Shown: positions 1 through 11,998, numbered from the stretch's first letter. The stretch is DNA of 64,000 bases from Xenoacremonium recifei (GCA_012184525.1 WOFQ01000070.1:62001-126000), one strand, 5' to 3'. Numbers and translations are program-made. The notes: a model not told the origin generated them from the sequence alone.

Positions 1-712
1 AAACTCTGCCTCTTCTGGGATTAGGGAGTATAGGGGGCGGAGACTAGTTTCTTCGGCTTATGAAGACCAGAAGCCAGTCATCAACTTTTAACGCGTACGG
101 ACTGACGACGGTAATACGTATTATGCAGCATTGCAGATGTGTTGCTTTGCTGTGAACAGAACTGTGCATTTCCACCAATAGTTACGGAACGGTCAATCTG
201 ACTAAGTGATCTTAAGAGTTGCCCAATCTTAAACCTCCCAAAGCCTTAGTACCTCCAAAACTTCCCAAGGAGCTTCCTGAGCACCATCAAACTCAGAGGG
301 CTTATAGTTCCCAATAAGGATACGGAAACACTCCTCTGCTGTTCTTTCATGTTTCTGCTTGAAGTTATGCAGTATCCCGATTTTACTCACATAGTAGTCC
401 GTCCAGAGCCAAGCCGGTCCAAGTAAATTCTCCTATGTACTAGGACCTCCCGCTGAACCAGTTCACCGGCGCTACAGGAGGCGACAGAATCATTTATGAC
501 GACAGTATTCTCAGGTATATGGGCATTCATTTCACGGGAATTTCTTTCTTGTTAAGCATATCGACAGCTAGTCAAATTTTGACATTTCACGCCAAACGTC
601 AAACAGTGATGCATGTGGTTTCTAACTTAAACATAGATCGGGAAAAGCATAAAACTTGGCACTAGTAATCTGAAGTACTTATATTGGACTCCTCTTCAAC
701 AACCTGCTCACC
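1..712. other. intergenic, nothing recognised
   Basis: No open frame in this stretch resembles a known family, and no RNA gene or repeat was recognised. Confidence 0.5.
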
Positions 713-1011
713 ATGCATCGGCTATGTGCCGAATTCATACTGGCGATTTGTTCGGGACTAGAACTATTTCCGGCGATGTGAGTGGAACAAGAAAGTTATC
801 AGCAGCTCGATATGCTAATTGCCTTTGATCATAGGCAACTGATATTAATGGACATAGACTCGAACTTGGTTGCTTGTACGAAGCAACACAGGCAGGAAAA
901 AAAGAGGCAGAGTTTGAGAATGGATTTAGGATGAGATATCTGCAAGATGGTAACGGGATTATTATACGTGGTTTCTACGGCGAGAAGCGCTCTGGCAGTC
1001 CTTACCTTTGA
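713..1011 (+). CDS. possible small secreted protein, two exons (weak)
   Basis: This is a tentative model for a roughly 70-residue protein. The ATG at 713 opens a hydrophobic leader (MHRLCAEFILAICSG...). A GTGAGT donor follows at about 778. Using the acceptor at the end of 'gacatag' (about 859) keeps the frame open to a TGA at 1009-1011 and gives a polar tail ending RGFYGEKRSGSPYL. A TATA-like element lies about 30 bases upstream of the ATG. No family is recognised and no homology can be claimed. It sits at the edge of a decayed AT-rich block, so it may be a relic or chance. Transcript data would decide. Confidence 0.22.
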
Positions 1012-1039
1012 TTTAGTTACTGTGGAGGGGTAATAATGC

Positions 1040-1400
1040 CAGCATCCGATTAGGGAGGAGCAATTATATATATAAACTATAACTCTGTCTTATTTATTAG
1101 GAAACCTTTACGCTTTATAGAATAGGAAAAACAATAAGACTAATGTTCTGACTTACTTACTATTCAAAATGACTTCTTTATTAGTTAGATTATTTATATA
1201 ATATAATATACCCTGAGTATTAATAAAATTTAGTTATATTAAGGAAATTAATACTAGATAATTGACCGATTTTAACTTAGAAGATACGGATTCAAATATT
1301 AAAGGAGCTTTGACTTTAAAACCTTTAATATATTAATATAGAGTAGCAGATCTGCTATAAGCTCGAGTCTTTAGCCAGATTCTTAAAGTGTTGCTTAATT
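1040..1400. repeat. AT-rich, TpA-rich block, probable RIP-decayed repeat
   Basis: The stretch is dominated by A and T with many TA and ATATA steps and has no open frame. That is the usual look of a transposon copy mutated by repeat-induced point mutation. It abuts the broken 3' end of the DUF3533 gene at 1450. No element family can be named, because no transposase motif survives. Confidence 0.5.
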
Positions 1401-1449
1401 CTTGTCGAGGTATCGCCGTGAGCTTACCTAGTCTGACATTCTCAGGTTG

Positions 1450-2391
1450 TCATGCTGGAAGGGTTACCTCTCGACTGGCAACGCATCTCCTGGGGTGCAG
1501 TAAGGCTCCAAGCATATATCGAACAGGGGATAACAGCCAATAGAAGGAGCATATTTGAAGGGAACTGATATTGCCGGTGAAATGGGTTATAATTGTGTTC
1601 AGGTAGAAGAACTGCTGCATCAAGATCAAGATTATGACAACTGTGTTGTAAATCATTCTCGACCCTTGGATGGTTGGTTGGATGTTGATAGACTGGAGAT
1701 TCCATGGATTTGCGAGTGTTGAAAGTGCAGCTGACGTGGTGACGGTTGAAATAATATCCATCCCACCTGCCGTGGTATAGATTACCCGTGCTGCCTCGGA
1801 TAAGGTCTTCATGTTTGCTGAAATTGCAGAGTCCAGGGTGTATGGATAGAAGGCTTCGTTCCATATGTACGCCATGATATCTGTATTGTTGTATGTCTCG
1901 CTGCCCGTCAATGCTGCTTGGAGCCTACCCGATGCACCCTGTGCTACATAAAAAGCAGCCTGGAAATTTGATCTGCAAACAGCGTCGAAAAGGTCATGTG
2001 TGCCTGGGAACTGTGATGTTGATCGTTCAATGATAGAAGGAAATCCCTTGCCTTGAAGGGACTCGTATGCCACCCGCACAGCATTGCCAATGGCACCCCC
2101 ATCGTAATCGACAAAGAGGACCGAAAGCTCATAAACACGGCTGGTCTGCTGGAAGAGAGAACCAAGCATGTAGCAAAATAGGCCCAGGATCAGAAGTTGG
2201 AGGTAAAAGAAGTGGGTGCTAGCCAGCCGCAGGAAGGACCTTTGAGCGGTCCTCTGTTCAGGGCTGTTCTTGGGCAGGCGAATATCCCAGGCCTTCGTAT
2301 ATAGGTCAGTGGCGGATATCATTGTTGATCCAGACCTTAGCCAGAATTGCGAACTTGTGTATATAGCCTGGTGTTGATTCAGTTTCACCAA
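1450..2391 (-). CDS. DUF3533 / SNG1-like membrane protein, probably 3'-truncated
   Basis: The 313-residue reading frame resembles the fungal DUF3533 family, which includes yeast SNG1 (nitrosoguanidine resistance). These are plasma-membrane proteins with distant ABC-2-permease-like topology. Visible support: a first membrane segment near residues 58-80 (FFYLQLLILGLFCYMLGSLF), the family block after it (LFVDYDGGAIGNAVRVAYES), and a second hydrophobic segment near 250-265 (YNTVVIILILMQQFFYL). Family members usually run past 400 residues with several more C-terminal helices. Here the helical region gives way to unrelated residues and ends next to an AT-rich block, so the 3' end looks lost or rearranged. 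Possibly a pseudogene. Confidence 0.55.
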   Translation of the reverse strand: MVKLNQHQAIYTSSQFWLRSGSTMISATDLYTKAWDIRLPKNSPEQRTAQRSFLRLASTHFFYLQLLILGLFCYMLGSLFQQTSRVYELSVLFVDYDGGAIGNAVRVAYESLQGKGFPSIIERSTSQFPGTHDLFDAVCRSNFQAAFYVAQGASGRLQAALTGSETYNNTDIMAYIWNEAFYPYTLDSAISANMKTLSEAARVIYTTAGGMDIISTVTTSAALSTLANPWNLQSINIQPTIQGSRMIYNTVVIILILMQQFFYLNTIITHFTGNISSLQICSFYWLLSPVRYMLGALLHPRRCVASREVTLPA

Positions 2392-3082
2392 GCTGCTGAC
2401 GCTGTAATTTTGAATGGTGCTTCTCGTTCACAACAGCTGTCCTGAACGTCTGGAAACGGAGACACGGCAGGTTAAAACCCCCTGAAGCTTCTTGTCCTTT
2501 GTCCTGAGGGGCTCTAGATCAGCAAGTGCTGAGTGTCTAGACTTTCCTGCGATTGTCTGAAAACTTTGACTGCCGTCTTATTACTTTGACGCTCTAATAA
2601 GCCCGGTTGGTTTACCAGGTCGCCGACTGGAACCCACACCCTTCGCCGACCGGGTCATGAACATCAAATAGGTTTATAAGCAGAAATTTCTTTATCGTAC
2701 CATATTTGAACCAACCAGCGATCAATACGGATAAGCGTAAACTGGAATTCTATAACAGTCATTACGGACTTTCTTCCATATCTGGTTTAAGAACTTAAAA
2801 GATTTCCAGACTTATATGATGGATTTCCGAGCGAACGCGCTGAGAGAGGTGTGAGTTTTTCCCTAACCCCGATAAGTCCGCTCTACTTCAGCGAGCTCTC
2901 AACTGGTTGATTTGTCAATCGAACTGGTATTGACTCGTAAGCTGTGATTGCATCACGAGGCAACTCTCATTTTCCTTGCTATAGTCAAAGATCCGAGGTT
3001 TGAAATGCTAAGCAAACTACGGAGTAGACTTTGAATATTATGAAACTCCATATTTCTATTCAAAGGAGTCTCTTCGAAGCTA
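2392..3082. other. intergenic, nothing recognised
   Basis: No supported gene is seen. The DNA would hold the promoter of the minus-strand DUF3533 frame. No clear regulatory motif was identified. Confidence 0.4.
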
Positions 3083-3619
3083 CTACGAACTTACAAGCTT
3101 AAGGACTATACATCCATACTCAGCTTCTCTACAGCATTCAATTTCCCGATCCAGCAGTATAACAGTCAAGTTTCTCCCACAATACCAACAACCAAGAGTT
3201 GCTACGGTTCTTTTTCGTAGTACTACGTTTAAGAGCAATATGATGGGCAAGGAAAACACCATATATAAGCCCCAAGGTGACGGGATCTTGGAGGCCAAAA
3301 CACACATCCCGGCCTTATGGCCTAACGACATCCTACTACGAATCACACACTCCGAAGGGTGCAATGCAGATGCGATTCTTGCCAAACGAGGAGCATGCAT
3401 TGCCTTGAATACGAAGAAGTCTGTATCGTCAAGGCAGCGGAATCCGACGTCACCTATTTCTAGGCTGGTGAGCGAAGGGGTTGGGGTTCCATCGAAACTC
3501 ATGATATAAATGTCGCTACTGCCTGTCTGGTCGTAACATTCTATGTCCTGACAGGTGATATTTGGCGCTGGAGACACTGAGAACAGACCTTTGCTCAATA
3601 CTTTTTGGCAAAGAAACAT
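3083..3619 (-). CDS. hypothetical protein or relic, unrecognised
   Basis: This is an open frame of 178 residues with one hydrophobic stretch near residues 118-132 (GLYMVFSLPIILLLNVV) and several cysteines in its first 60 residues. No family is recognised. A second frame overlaps its 5' end, so the true start or an upstream exon is unclear. It lies in gene-poor DNA between two decayed stretches and may be non-coding. Confidence 0.2.
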   Translation of the reverse strand: MFLCQKVLSKGLFSVSPAPNITCQDIECYDQTGSSDIYIMSFDGTPTPSLTSLEIGDVGFRCLDDTDFFVFKAMHAPRLARIASALHPSECVIRSRMSLGHKAGMCVLASKIPSPWGLYMVFSLPIILLLNVVLRKRTVATLGCWYCGRNLTVILLDREIECCREAEYGCIVLKLVSS

Positions 3620-3699
3620 ACGTCCGTCGGATTCCTGATGCTCTCGCTAGTGAGTACCTCGCTCCTATCAAAATGATCGGCTGATTACTGCTGAACATT

Positions 3700-4514
3700 A
3701 TTGGACTAAGCTTGCCTCGACCATCAGGGAAACCATAGGGTCCAATAATCTACTATAATCTAAAATAGAAAGCAAACTACGAAAAACGGCTCTACGTAGC
3801 AGAAGGGAAAAGTCATCTATAACTCCGAGCCTTTACGTTACAAGGTAAAATATGATTGGCTATTCTATTTGGAGCCAACGACGAGGTCAATAACTTGAAA
3901 GAGAAATATCACAGTCACAAGAGCCAAGAAGCTCATCATAAGTATATTATATTGATTTCAGGATCTTAACCTATACTAAAGTTACATTTCAAGAGCTTTC
4001 ATATGCATTTGGTGTAGTTTGAGTCAGGAAATACTTGATAGTTTCGATAGATTTAAATTCCATTATTTTGCTCATAAGAAATCATATGTCGAGTCATTTG
4101 GTACATACACCTCAACGGCGTGGCTCTAAGGATAGTCTCTCGTGTATACGACCTATCGTTCTAAATGTCTTACTGTAGTCCCCTTGCTGAACCACGGTTC
4201 GGCGAAAGGGTGAGGGAACGAGAACTGCAGCTTTACAGATCAGATCGGCTTCGCAACACGCATTAGAAATCTGTATGGTATAGTTCCTGTAGCTCTTTTC
4301 CGAAGCTCGGGAGTCGCTTGATGATGCCGGGTTTTCAAGTTAAGTCCGACTTCACTAACGACAGACAAAATCCGTAGACTTTACAGACTTAGCATTCGAA
4401 ATATAGAGACTAGAATAAACAGATATATTGAAATGCAAATTTATAGCTGGCTTTGTAGTAGTCGACTCTACCATGATGATACGTTGAAGCCTATGTTTCA
4501 GGACGTTGGAAGTT
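3700..4514. other. intergenic, nothing recognised
   Basis: The DNA is moderately AT-rich without a credible gene. The part nearest 4515 would carry the 3' untranslated region of the minus-strand dehydrogenase. Confidence 0.4.
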
Positions 4515-5507
4515 CTAGTATGTCAATTCCTGGCCGACAAGATACTCACTCAGCTTCCACAATCTTTCTGCATCGATTTTGCTTGTGGCCCACGAGTAGA
4601 CTTCTTCCAGCCTTTGATCTGCAATATGGCAATCTGATAGGTATGCACCATTGCGGTCCGAGATACCAGTGTCAAATGCCGCAAACACGTGGGTAGCGGC
4701 ACCCTGATCTAAATCCTTGATGTGCAGATCTGCCATGCCGGACCACCACTTATTACCATAAATGTTATCCATCTGGGTCAAATCTGCAGAGAATGCAGCC
4801 TGGTCGTTAATGCCGTGTGCCGAAAGATTCGTGTAACTGACACCGGGACACAAAGGAAAAGAGAGAACGCCGCGGGATCCAAGCTTTTCGGCAAGCGCGA
4901 GAGCCATCAAAGCATTGGCTGTTTTGGACTGGCCGTAGCTCAACCAGCGTTGGTAAGTCTGGCCGTCATTGAAATTTGGATCCGTCCACCGAATGTTCCC
5001 AACACGATGAACATTGCTAGAAACGACCACAATTCTTGGAGTCTTGGCGGAGAGAACTTTGCCCATGATGAGGTTGGTGAAGAGAAAATGACTTAAGTGA
5101 TTTGTCTGGAACTGACTCTCGTTGCCATCCTCAGTCTTAGTGTAGTGCACTGCCATGATGCCAGCGTTGGTAACAAGAACATCAATATATGGGACATCAG
5201 TCCAGGAGTTGACAAGTTCGGCAGATTTGCGGACATCAGAAAACGAGAGAAGGTTCAAAGAGAGCAGTTTGACACTAATTTCAGGGTGCTCTTTGTTGAG
5301 CTCGTCAATCAGAGGGTGCAACTTGGCTGTCGATCGCCCGGCAAGGATGAACATAGCTGGCTTCGCCGCCGCAACTTGTTTCACGAAGCTTTCCCCGAGG
5401 CTGCCGGGAGATACGCCAGTGATGAGAATAATCTTTCCGCGGATCTGGGAAGCATAATAGCGGACAAGCTCGCTGGCCCTGGAGGTGTGATCAAAGACAG
5501 GCGCCAT
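4515..5507 (-). CDS. short-chain dehydrogenase/reductase (retinol-dehydrogenase-like)
   Basis: This intronless 330-residue protein belongs to the classical SDR superfamily: NAD(P)-dependent oxidoreductases with a Rossmann fold, probably cytosolic. The dinucleotide-binding strand and glycine turn are at residues 24-40 (GKIILITGVSPGSLGESF). The NAG motif of strand 4 is near 112-116 (VTNAGIM). A catalytic Ser lies in VVVSSNVHRVG near 165. The active-site Tyr and Lys are in YGQSKTANA near 191-199. Length matches retinol-dehydrogenase/WW-domain-oxidoreductase-like fungal SDRs. The start at 5507 gives a normal N-terminal lead-in. The substrate cannot be deduced. Its neighbours are unrelated, so it may be a stand-alone gene. 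Confidence 0.85.
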   Translation of the reverse strand: MAPVFDHTSRASELVRYYASQIRGKIILITGVSPGSLGESFVKQVAAAKPAMFILAGRSTAKLHPLIDELNKEHPEISVKLLSLNLLSFSDVRKSAELVNSWTDVPYIDVLVTNAGIMAVHYTKTEDGNESQFQTNHLSHFLFTNLIMGKVLSAKTPRIVVVSSNVHRVGNIRWTDPNFNDGQTYQRWLSYGQSKTANALMALALAEKLGSRGVLSFPLCPGVSYTNLSAHGINDQAAFSADLTQMDNIYGNKWWSGMADLHIKDLDQGAATHVFAAFDTGISDRNGAYLSDCHIADQRLEEVYSWATSKIDAERLWKLSEYLVGQELTY

Positions 5508-6093
5508 GGTGAGATGAGTTTGGGGCTAATGAATGAGACTCGCGGAACGAGCTATAGGTACAGTTTGAGGAAGATTATGAACAGTACACAGCTGGAAGAT
5601 TCAAGATATGTTTATATATTATATCGCGAATGCTTAAGCCCCCGTGAGCTTTGATTATAGGCTCGGATTCAATTAGGCCGATTTGCAGAATGTATCCGAC
5701 AAACCGGGTTCGGGCTTTTGTAGGGAGCCGACGCTTGTCTTCAAAAGAAGGTTTCTGGACAAACCGGACTTACGGCTGCGTGTTGCATTAGCCTGCCTCA
5801 TGCCCCGGAACCAACTACCAGTAATGGAAGGTGTGGAGCGCATGGACGAGCCGCGGCTTCGCGTAATGGGAATGACACACAGTCAATGCCATCCAAGCTG
5901 CAATAGAAGTTGCATAGATCACAATGTTATGCAAGGAGGCAAGAATTTATAACCTAGAAGGAGGAACTATTCCTAGGCTACGCAAAGATTTCTCACCAGA
6001 GTTCCAGATGACCCAGGAATAGCTGTACTATAAAATATATAGCCCTAGAGTATTACTTATCGGATACTCGTAGTACATGGAACTCTCCCAGAC
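5508..6093. other. intergenic between SDR and GH3 genes
   Basis: This holds the promoter of the minus-strand SDR and the 3' region of the minus-strand GH3 gene. A TATA-like 'tatatattatat' run lies about 100 bases upstream of the SDR start. No further gene is supported. Confidence 0.5.
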
Positions 6094-8951
6094 TCAAAAG
6101 ATTATCTTATCGATAAGTGTCAAGTGCTTGCTGCTTGTTCCAACCTCAATGGTATATGTACCCTTCTGGATCTCCCATTTCTGCGCCGTAGTGTTCCAAA
6201 CACTCAAGTCCCTTCTCGTAAGGCTGAATTTCACTCGTGTGGATTTTCCCGGCTCTAAAACAGGTTTCTCGAAACCACGAAGCTGTTTTACCGGCGCGTT
6301 GGGAATGCCCACATATAGCTGGACAACCTCAGCTCCCGCCAGCTCTCCTGTGTTCTGGATTGTCGCCTGGACTGTGGCAACTGTGTCCCACAGATCTCTT
6401 TGGCCGCCGTCCATGACTTCTCCGTTTTGAAATGTAGAGAAATTTTTACCCTTCGATAATTGAACACTCAGCTCAGAGAGCTGGAAGGTTGTGTAGCTTA
6501 GACCGAACCCGAATTCGTACCGCAAACTGATATTGTTCTTGTCGAAGTAACGGTAATCAAGGTAAACGGCTTCGTTAAAATCAGCCTGAGGGAAGAGTTC
6601 AAAAATCCCTTTAGGTTGAGCCGGACTCAAGACTGTGCCGTAATCGGACGCTTTCTTGGTGATGGAATAAGGTAACTTGCCCGAAAAGTTCTCCTTGCCG
6701 TAGAGGAGAGATACAAGGGCTGGACCACTATCTTGACCAGGCAAATGTGCGAAAATTATAGCTGTGACGTTAGGGTGGTCGACAAATTGGTCCACGAGAC
6801 GAGGTCCAGCATTATGGAAAACCACGATTGTCCTCTCGCACTGGTCCGCCACATTTCTGATCAGCGAGTCTGTGTATGCGTCGTGAATAGCCAAGCGATC
6901 GAAGCCCTCTGTGGCCCATGCATTCCCCATCACAATGCAGGCATCGCTTGTCGGGTCAACGCCAGGATTTTCAGTCAGGAAGTCATAGAAAAGAGCAGTG
7001 CCATCTTCATATGCCTTTTCCCTTAATGCGTCGAAAGGTGCTAATGACGTAGCAGGTGTTGTCGAGCCAGAGCCCCCGCCACTGAACATGGTACCGTTTA
7101 TTGCAATAGGCGGCAAAGAAAAGTCTCCATAGCCTGCAATTCCTAACAAGACTTCGGTAGCATTCACTGCCTGGAGGCCCAAAGACCACGCGTAGTTTTC
7201 CAATGCTCCGGAGCTGGGGCCATATTGATCAGCTCCCTTAGCTGAGTATCCATACAACGAGAGCATTCTGGGAGACTTTAAAGGCAGAGTATTCTTTGTG
7301 TTCTTGACAAGGACGTGCCCTTCCACCGCGCCCTGGCGGATGACAGGACTCGCTGCCGGATCTCGAGCATCGACAACTCCGTGGGACTTGGTCACGTCCT
7401 TAGGCATACCAAAGCCAGGTTCGGTAAAGTGCTGGTCCTGACTTAATCTGTACCATGGCGCCAGAATTCTATCAATGTTAGAACAGCTGTTGATGCCAAG
7501 GCAAAAAGAAAAGTGTTGGCCCAGTTCTCACCTTGTCACCATATCTGTGAGTCGAGCTTCTGGAATTGATCCATTGCGGATGGCTTCGGTCAGATTGTTA
7601 CCCCATAGCTCGCTGGTAGGCATGGCCATATCAAGCCCTGCAAGAGCCGTTGCTACGCCTGCAAGTTGTGCATCCCAATCAGACAAAACAAACCCCTATA
7701 CTTTTGTCAACTTTCCCGACCTTCCCGTGAGTTCTGATCAGGCACAAGTCTTACCTGGAAGCCCAGCTCGGTCTTCAAAAGGCCATTAAGCGTCTTGCTA
7801 TTGGCGCATCCGTATGAGTTATTGACCCGCTGATAAGAGCACATAATGGATGAGGTTCCTGCTTTGACGGCATCTTGGAATGGCCTACCCAGATGTTATT
7901 AGCAGCCATATCCTGTAGTTGACTGATACTCTTTCTCGACGTTACCAGAGATAAAGCTCGTGCATTGTTCTGTCGTCAATATTGGAAGAGACGGAAGAGA
8001 CATTCCCCGAAGGTTGTCGATGCGTTTCCTGTTCATTGCCGATATAATGCTGACTGGGTTAGTTAAGAGTCATACAATTCCAAAACCGTACATTTAACGA
8101 CTTACTTTGGTGCTTGTCATGACGCCTTCGCTTTGAACCCCCGTAATGGTTTCACCGACAAGAACACCAGAGAGGTATGGGTCGACAGAGAAGCCTTTCG
8201 ATGTCACGTCAGTATTTCCTGCTAATTGGCTTCGTTGGCAGTCCGGTAGATAGTCATTCTGACCTTCCCAATTTCTTCCGCCTTTAACAACGCGTCCCAG
8301 TGGTCCAACGACGGGGCCAAGTGCCACATTCACCCCCTTTCTTCTATACTCACTCCCCAGAGCCCTTCCTCGCTGATGCGCCAATTTCTTATTCCAACTA
8401 TAAGTGTTAGTATAATCATCCGAAGGGGTGCAGCTGATTTAATACCTCGCTCCCACATGAAGTCCGCTGGGGAAGGAGCTGACATAATCTACCCCTCTCA
8501 CCCCGTTCCCGCCATCATTCAGACACATCCCCGGGAATCCAATGCGTTCTATGGCAGGGAGAAAACCGCTACAACCATTCTCTGGGGTGATTCCTGCAGT
8601 CAGACTTACCTGCATGGCATGTTAGATGACTCAAATTGTTTGGCATTGCCCGGCAGTTCTGGTGCTTACTTTCTCTTCTAAAGTTAACTGTGCTGCCAGC
8701 TTTCTGGCTCTGGTATATGCATTTTCCCAATTGCCACGGCCCGAAGAATTAGCTACACGTCAGTCAGCAGGGTAAGTTCATTCAGACTAGTGATGTAGAA
8801 GCAACTTGCGTGAAGGATATACCGGTGGTGACTGCCCATAGAAATACGTGTCATTTGTCACAATTTCTTGAGCAGAATGAGCCCCAGGGCTACTTAAGAG
8901 GATGAGTAGACCTGTAAGCCCAGAGTAGAGCAAATGAAGAGACAAAGTCAT
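6094..8951 (-). CDS. GH3 beta-glucosidase/beta-xylosidase, secreted, multi-exon
   Basis: This is a glycoside hydrolase family 3 enzyme cleaving terminal beta-glucosyl or beta-xylosyl residues from oligosaccharides outside the cell. The ATG at 8951 opens a signal peptide (MTLSLHLLYSGLTGLLILLSS). The N-terminal barrel is spread over several short exons: PENGCSGFLPAIER, GRNWEG, KHYIGNEQETHR and then SDWDA with the catalytic Asp. The last large exon (6094-7407) carries the GH3 C-terminal domain and a fibronectin-III-like end (VVQLYVGIPNAPVKQLRGFE). The first intron (8753-8809) needs a GC donor (GCAAGT) to yield the family motif PPVYPSPN. A 66-bp intron without stops splits GRNWEG from FSVDPYLSG. 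It is divergent from the GH10 gene. Substrate choice within GH3 is not resolved. Confidence 0.9.
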
Positions 8952-10296
8952 TCTGTAACGTCGTGGTCGGTGGGCAGTATCTTATGTCAAGTCTGGCTGA
9001 TAAGCTGGGCTATCAATTTAAGTTTGATGTTTGCGATGTGCTCCTGTTTATATTCTTGATTTTCTTTCAAGTAGACTCAATTACAATACATCACTCAAAT
9101 GCCGTGTCCAGAACTGCTCCTCCCTTTCGGCCCGTCTTCCATGTACTAATCGAGACAACGATAGACTTGTTGACATGGATGGATGGGTGGGCAGCGGTAG
9201 AAGTTGAAGTTCCCGCCGGGGCTAAGTATCAGGTATCCATAACATTTGTTAATACTCGGGTTCTCGGGGGATACTGCCCACTGCTGTGGAGGAACATTGA
9301 CAAATTCCTAGCTAGGTACTTCACTATATTCTACCACTCGTATTCCTGCAGGTGTAATTGGCTAAATATCGATTTGGCCATGACGAAGATCGGCAAACAG
9401 CCTAAAAGGAGTTTTCTTTGCCTAATCTTACCATTTAGTCCCAACAAGAGCCGAGATATCTTACTTGAAGCTTCCAAACCCGAAAATGCGACCCGCAAAG
9501 CGTTCTTAGGGTGGCGGGAGGGGGAGGACCGTATTCGTCCCCTCAACCATTATTAGAAATTGTTGACGCAATCCGCTTTTATCGGTCCGATTGCTTTTGA
9601 CTGGCCTATGAAGCTATCGTGTCCCTTGACTACAATCATGAGCGGCTGGTTAGGCCGTGGGTTCTCCGTAGTCTGCGGTTCATGCCACAGCGCAAAATGT
9701 CGACCAATCATTCGTAGTAAATCACGCGTATAAGATAGCATCCCCCCAATTTCCCCGCAATTCGCTACACTCGCCTACCGTTAGAGCTTAGTTGGTACGG
9801 TTAAATTTGCCTTCCCTGCTAGGATCGATCTGCTGATCTAAACTTGGCAAGCGAGTCGAAAATAACATGGCTGCTCTTTGCTGGACCACTTAAAGCTGAC
9901 CCCTAACAAGGCAACATTCTTTAACAGAAACAATAGAAATAAAGCGAGAACCAGATTCATATATTCTGTACTTTCTTAGCTATTTTCTGAATATCTTTGA
10001 CCTCTTTTCCCGTGGATATATTATTGCCCGGGTTTGACAACCCATCTATGTCTCTCAGCTTGCTTGTATGGTAAGTAGACGTTTGACGTACATTTTCACA
10101 CAGACGGCCAAGAAAAACTCCAAAATCAGTCCTTTAATTTCTGGAGACGATCGTAGAGTAAGTCAATTATATCTTGCGGAACAAACAAACAGTACCGCTG
10201 ACGGGATTGATTTGTACCTAGACTATTACGCAGCCAGTTCCCAGCCATTATCCTCTCAAGCTACCGAAAAGTGCTACTACGCCTACTTCAACACCC
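8952..10296. promoter_or_regulatory. shared divergent promoter region of GH3 and GH10 genes
   Basis: About 1.35 kb separates the two divergent hydrolase starts. It contains a GGCTAAA at 9360-9366, matching the GGCTAA core bound by the fungal xylanase regulator XlnR/Xyr1. A GGCTGA lies at 8995-9000, 44 bases from the GH3 ATG. No gene is supported here. Regulation is inferred from the motif only. Confidence 0.4.
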
Positions 10297-11469
10297 ATGC
10301 ATATTCATTGCCTGATCCTTTTGTTCCTGGCTGCGTCGTTGCAGCTAGTTGACGCACAATTAAATTTGCTAGCAAAGGAGGCCGGACTCAAATACTTTGG
10401 TAGCGCTACAGACTCTCCGGGCGAACGTGAGCGGGCGGGTTACGAGGCAGTCTACCCTGAATACTACTCCATATTTGATAATTGGGACGAATTCGGTCAG
10501 ACAACTCCGACAAATGGTCAAAAGGTAAACGCGTTTTCCATTATACCAAACTGGTTCTTATGATTAACATTTTTTAGTGGTCATTCACTGAGCCAACCCT
10601 GGGCGTGTTTAACTTCACAGAAGGAGAAATAGTGACCAGCATTGCTGAAAGGACGGGAAAGCTCTTGAGATGCCACACCCTCGTTTACTGGGCAGCATTT
10701 CCGATATGGGCTTATTCAGCGAATTGGACGAAAGAGAACCTGACCGAAGCCATTATTGACCACGTGACCACCGTCGCAGGCCATTGGAAGGGTCGGTGTT
10801 ATGCTTGGGATGTGGTTAACGAAGCGCTAAATGATGATGGGAGCTACAATGATTCATTCCTATATCAAGTACTTGGAGAAGAGTGGATCAAGCTGGCTTT
10901 CCGCGCCGCGGCTGAGGCTGACGCATACGCCAAGCTATACTACAATGATGCTGGCATTGAGACCCCGGGGCCAAAAGCAGACGCCGTCCTTCGAATTATT
11001 CGCATGTTGCAGGATGAAGGTATAAGGATCGATGGCGTTGGAATGCAATCCCACCTCACAGCAGGCGAAGCAGCACCAATCGACGAGTATATTGAGATGA
11101 TGAATCAATATGGAACGACCGGTGTTGAGGTCGCCTTGACAGAACTTGACGTCGGCATCTTGCCGCCCATGAATAACACAAATCTAGCGCAGCAGAAAGA
11201 GGATTATAAAATGGCGAGTGCTCAGGCTTTGCTCGAAGCAAACAGGAAGCTAACAAGGTATCCAGATCGTAGGTGCTTGTGTCCAATCATCTGCATGTAT
11301 CGGTGTCACTGTCTGGGATTTTTATGACCCCTTTAGCTGGCTTCCGGAATACACCGGAAGGGTTAACGGGACTCTGTGGTTCTCAAACTTTACCCATCAT
11401 CCAGCCTACGGTGGGGTGGTTGACGCCTTGAAAAACTCGACATCTTGCAGCACTAAACACACGTCGTAA
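10297..11469 (+). CDS. GH10 endo-1,4-beta-xylanase, secreted
   Basis: This secreted GH10 enzyme hydrolyses internal beta-1,4-xylosidic bonds. My model has three exons (10297-10524, 10578-11213, 11266-11469) and 355 residues. It has a signal peptide (MHIHCLILLFLAASLQLVDA), the acid/base Glu in WDVVNEA and the nucleophile Glu in ALTELDV. The C-terminal barrel end reads ACVQSSACIGVTVWDFYDPF. Intron 1 is canonical (GTAAAC...TAG). Intron 2 is best read as a 52-bp GC-AG intron (GCGAGT donor, GCTAAC branch, CCAG acceptor). It restores the family spacing between the Tyr and the Ala-Cys pair (DYKM-IVGAC). An alternative GTGCTC/CGTAG pair also keeps the frame. There is no carbohydrate-binding module; length is that of a bare catalytic domain. 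Confidence 0.92.
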
Positions 11470-11998
11470 GAATTTTATCAGCACCGAAACATACTATCAG
11501 GATGAAGGGATGCTATGTAATGTATGGCTCAGCAAGTTGAGCTCCTTATGTTCTAGCATGGTATGTCACGGATCCTGAACAAGAAAAAGGGCATGATGAC
11601 CGAGTCAGTTGGGATAATTTGATATCGTCAAGACTAGAGCAATCCAAACTGGAAGGGTTGATATTTGCACGCGTATGCCGCTCATTACATGAAAGTACTC
11701 AGAAGCTCTCGTGAGCGCTCAAGTTCTTTTGCGTAGGAAAACATTCCAACCAATGTTGAAGCATGAACGCAGCAAGAATGAGCGTCCCAAGCTGCTGGAG
11801 GAATTTGATTTAAAGCGGGCCAATTTACATCTTCCATTCCACAAGACGATAAGTGGTGCCTTGGCCAGTGAAAAAACCCTCTCGGCAACATAATCATTCA
11901 GGCTAATATCGCCCTTTCCTCTCCCGAGTAGCTCTGTCGTTACTTGGGAAATCTCTTTCACGTCCAGAATCTTCCAAATCCACCTGCAGGAAGAAGAG
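11470..11998. other. intergenic upstream of Zn2Cys6 regulator
   Basis: No gene is supported. Overlapping short frames on both strands look like chance. The DNA holds the xylanase 3' end and the promoter of the regulator at 11999. Confidence 0.5.
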
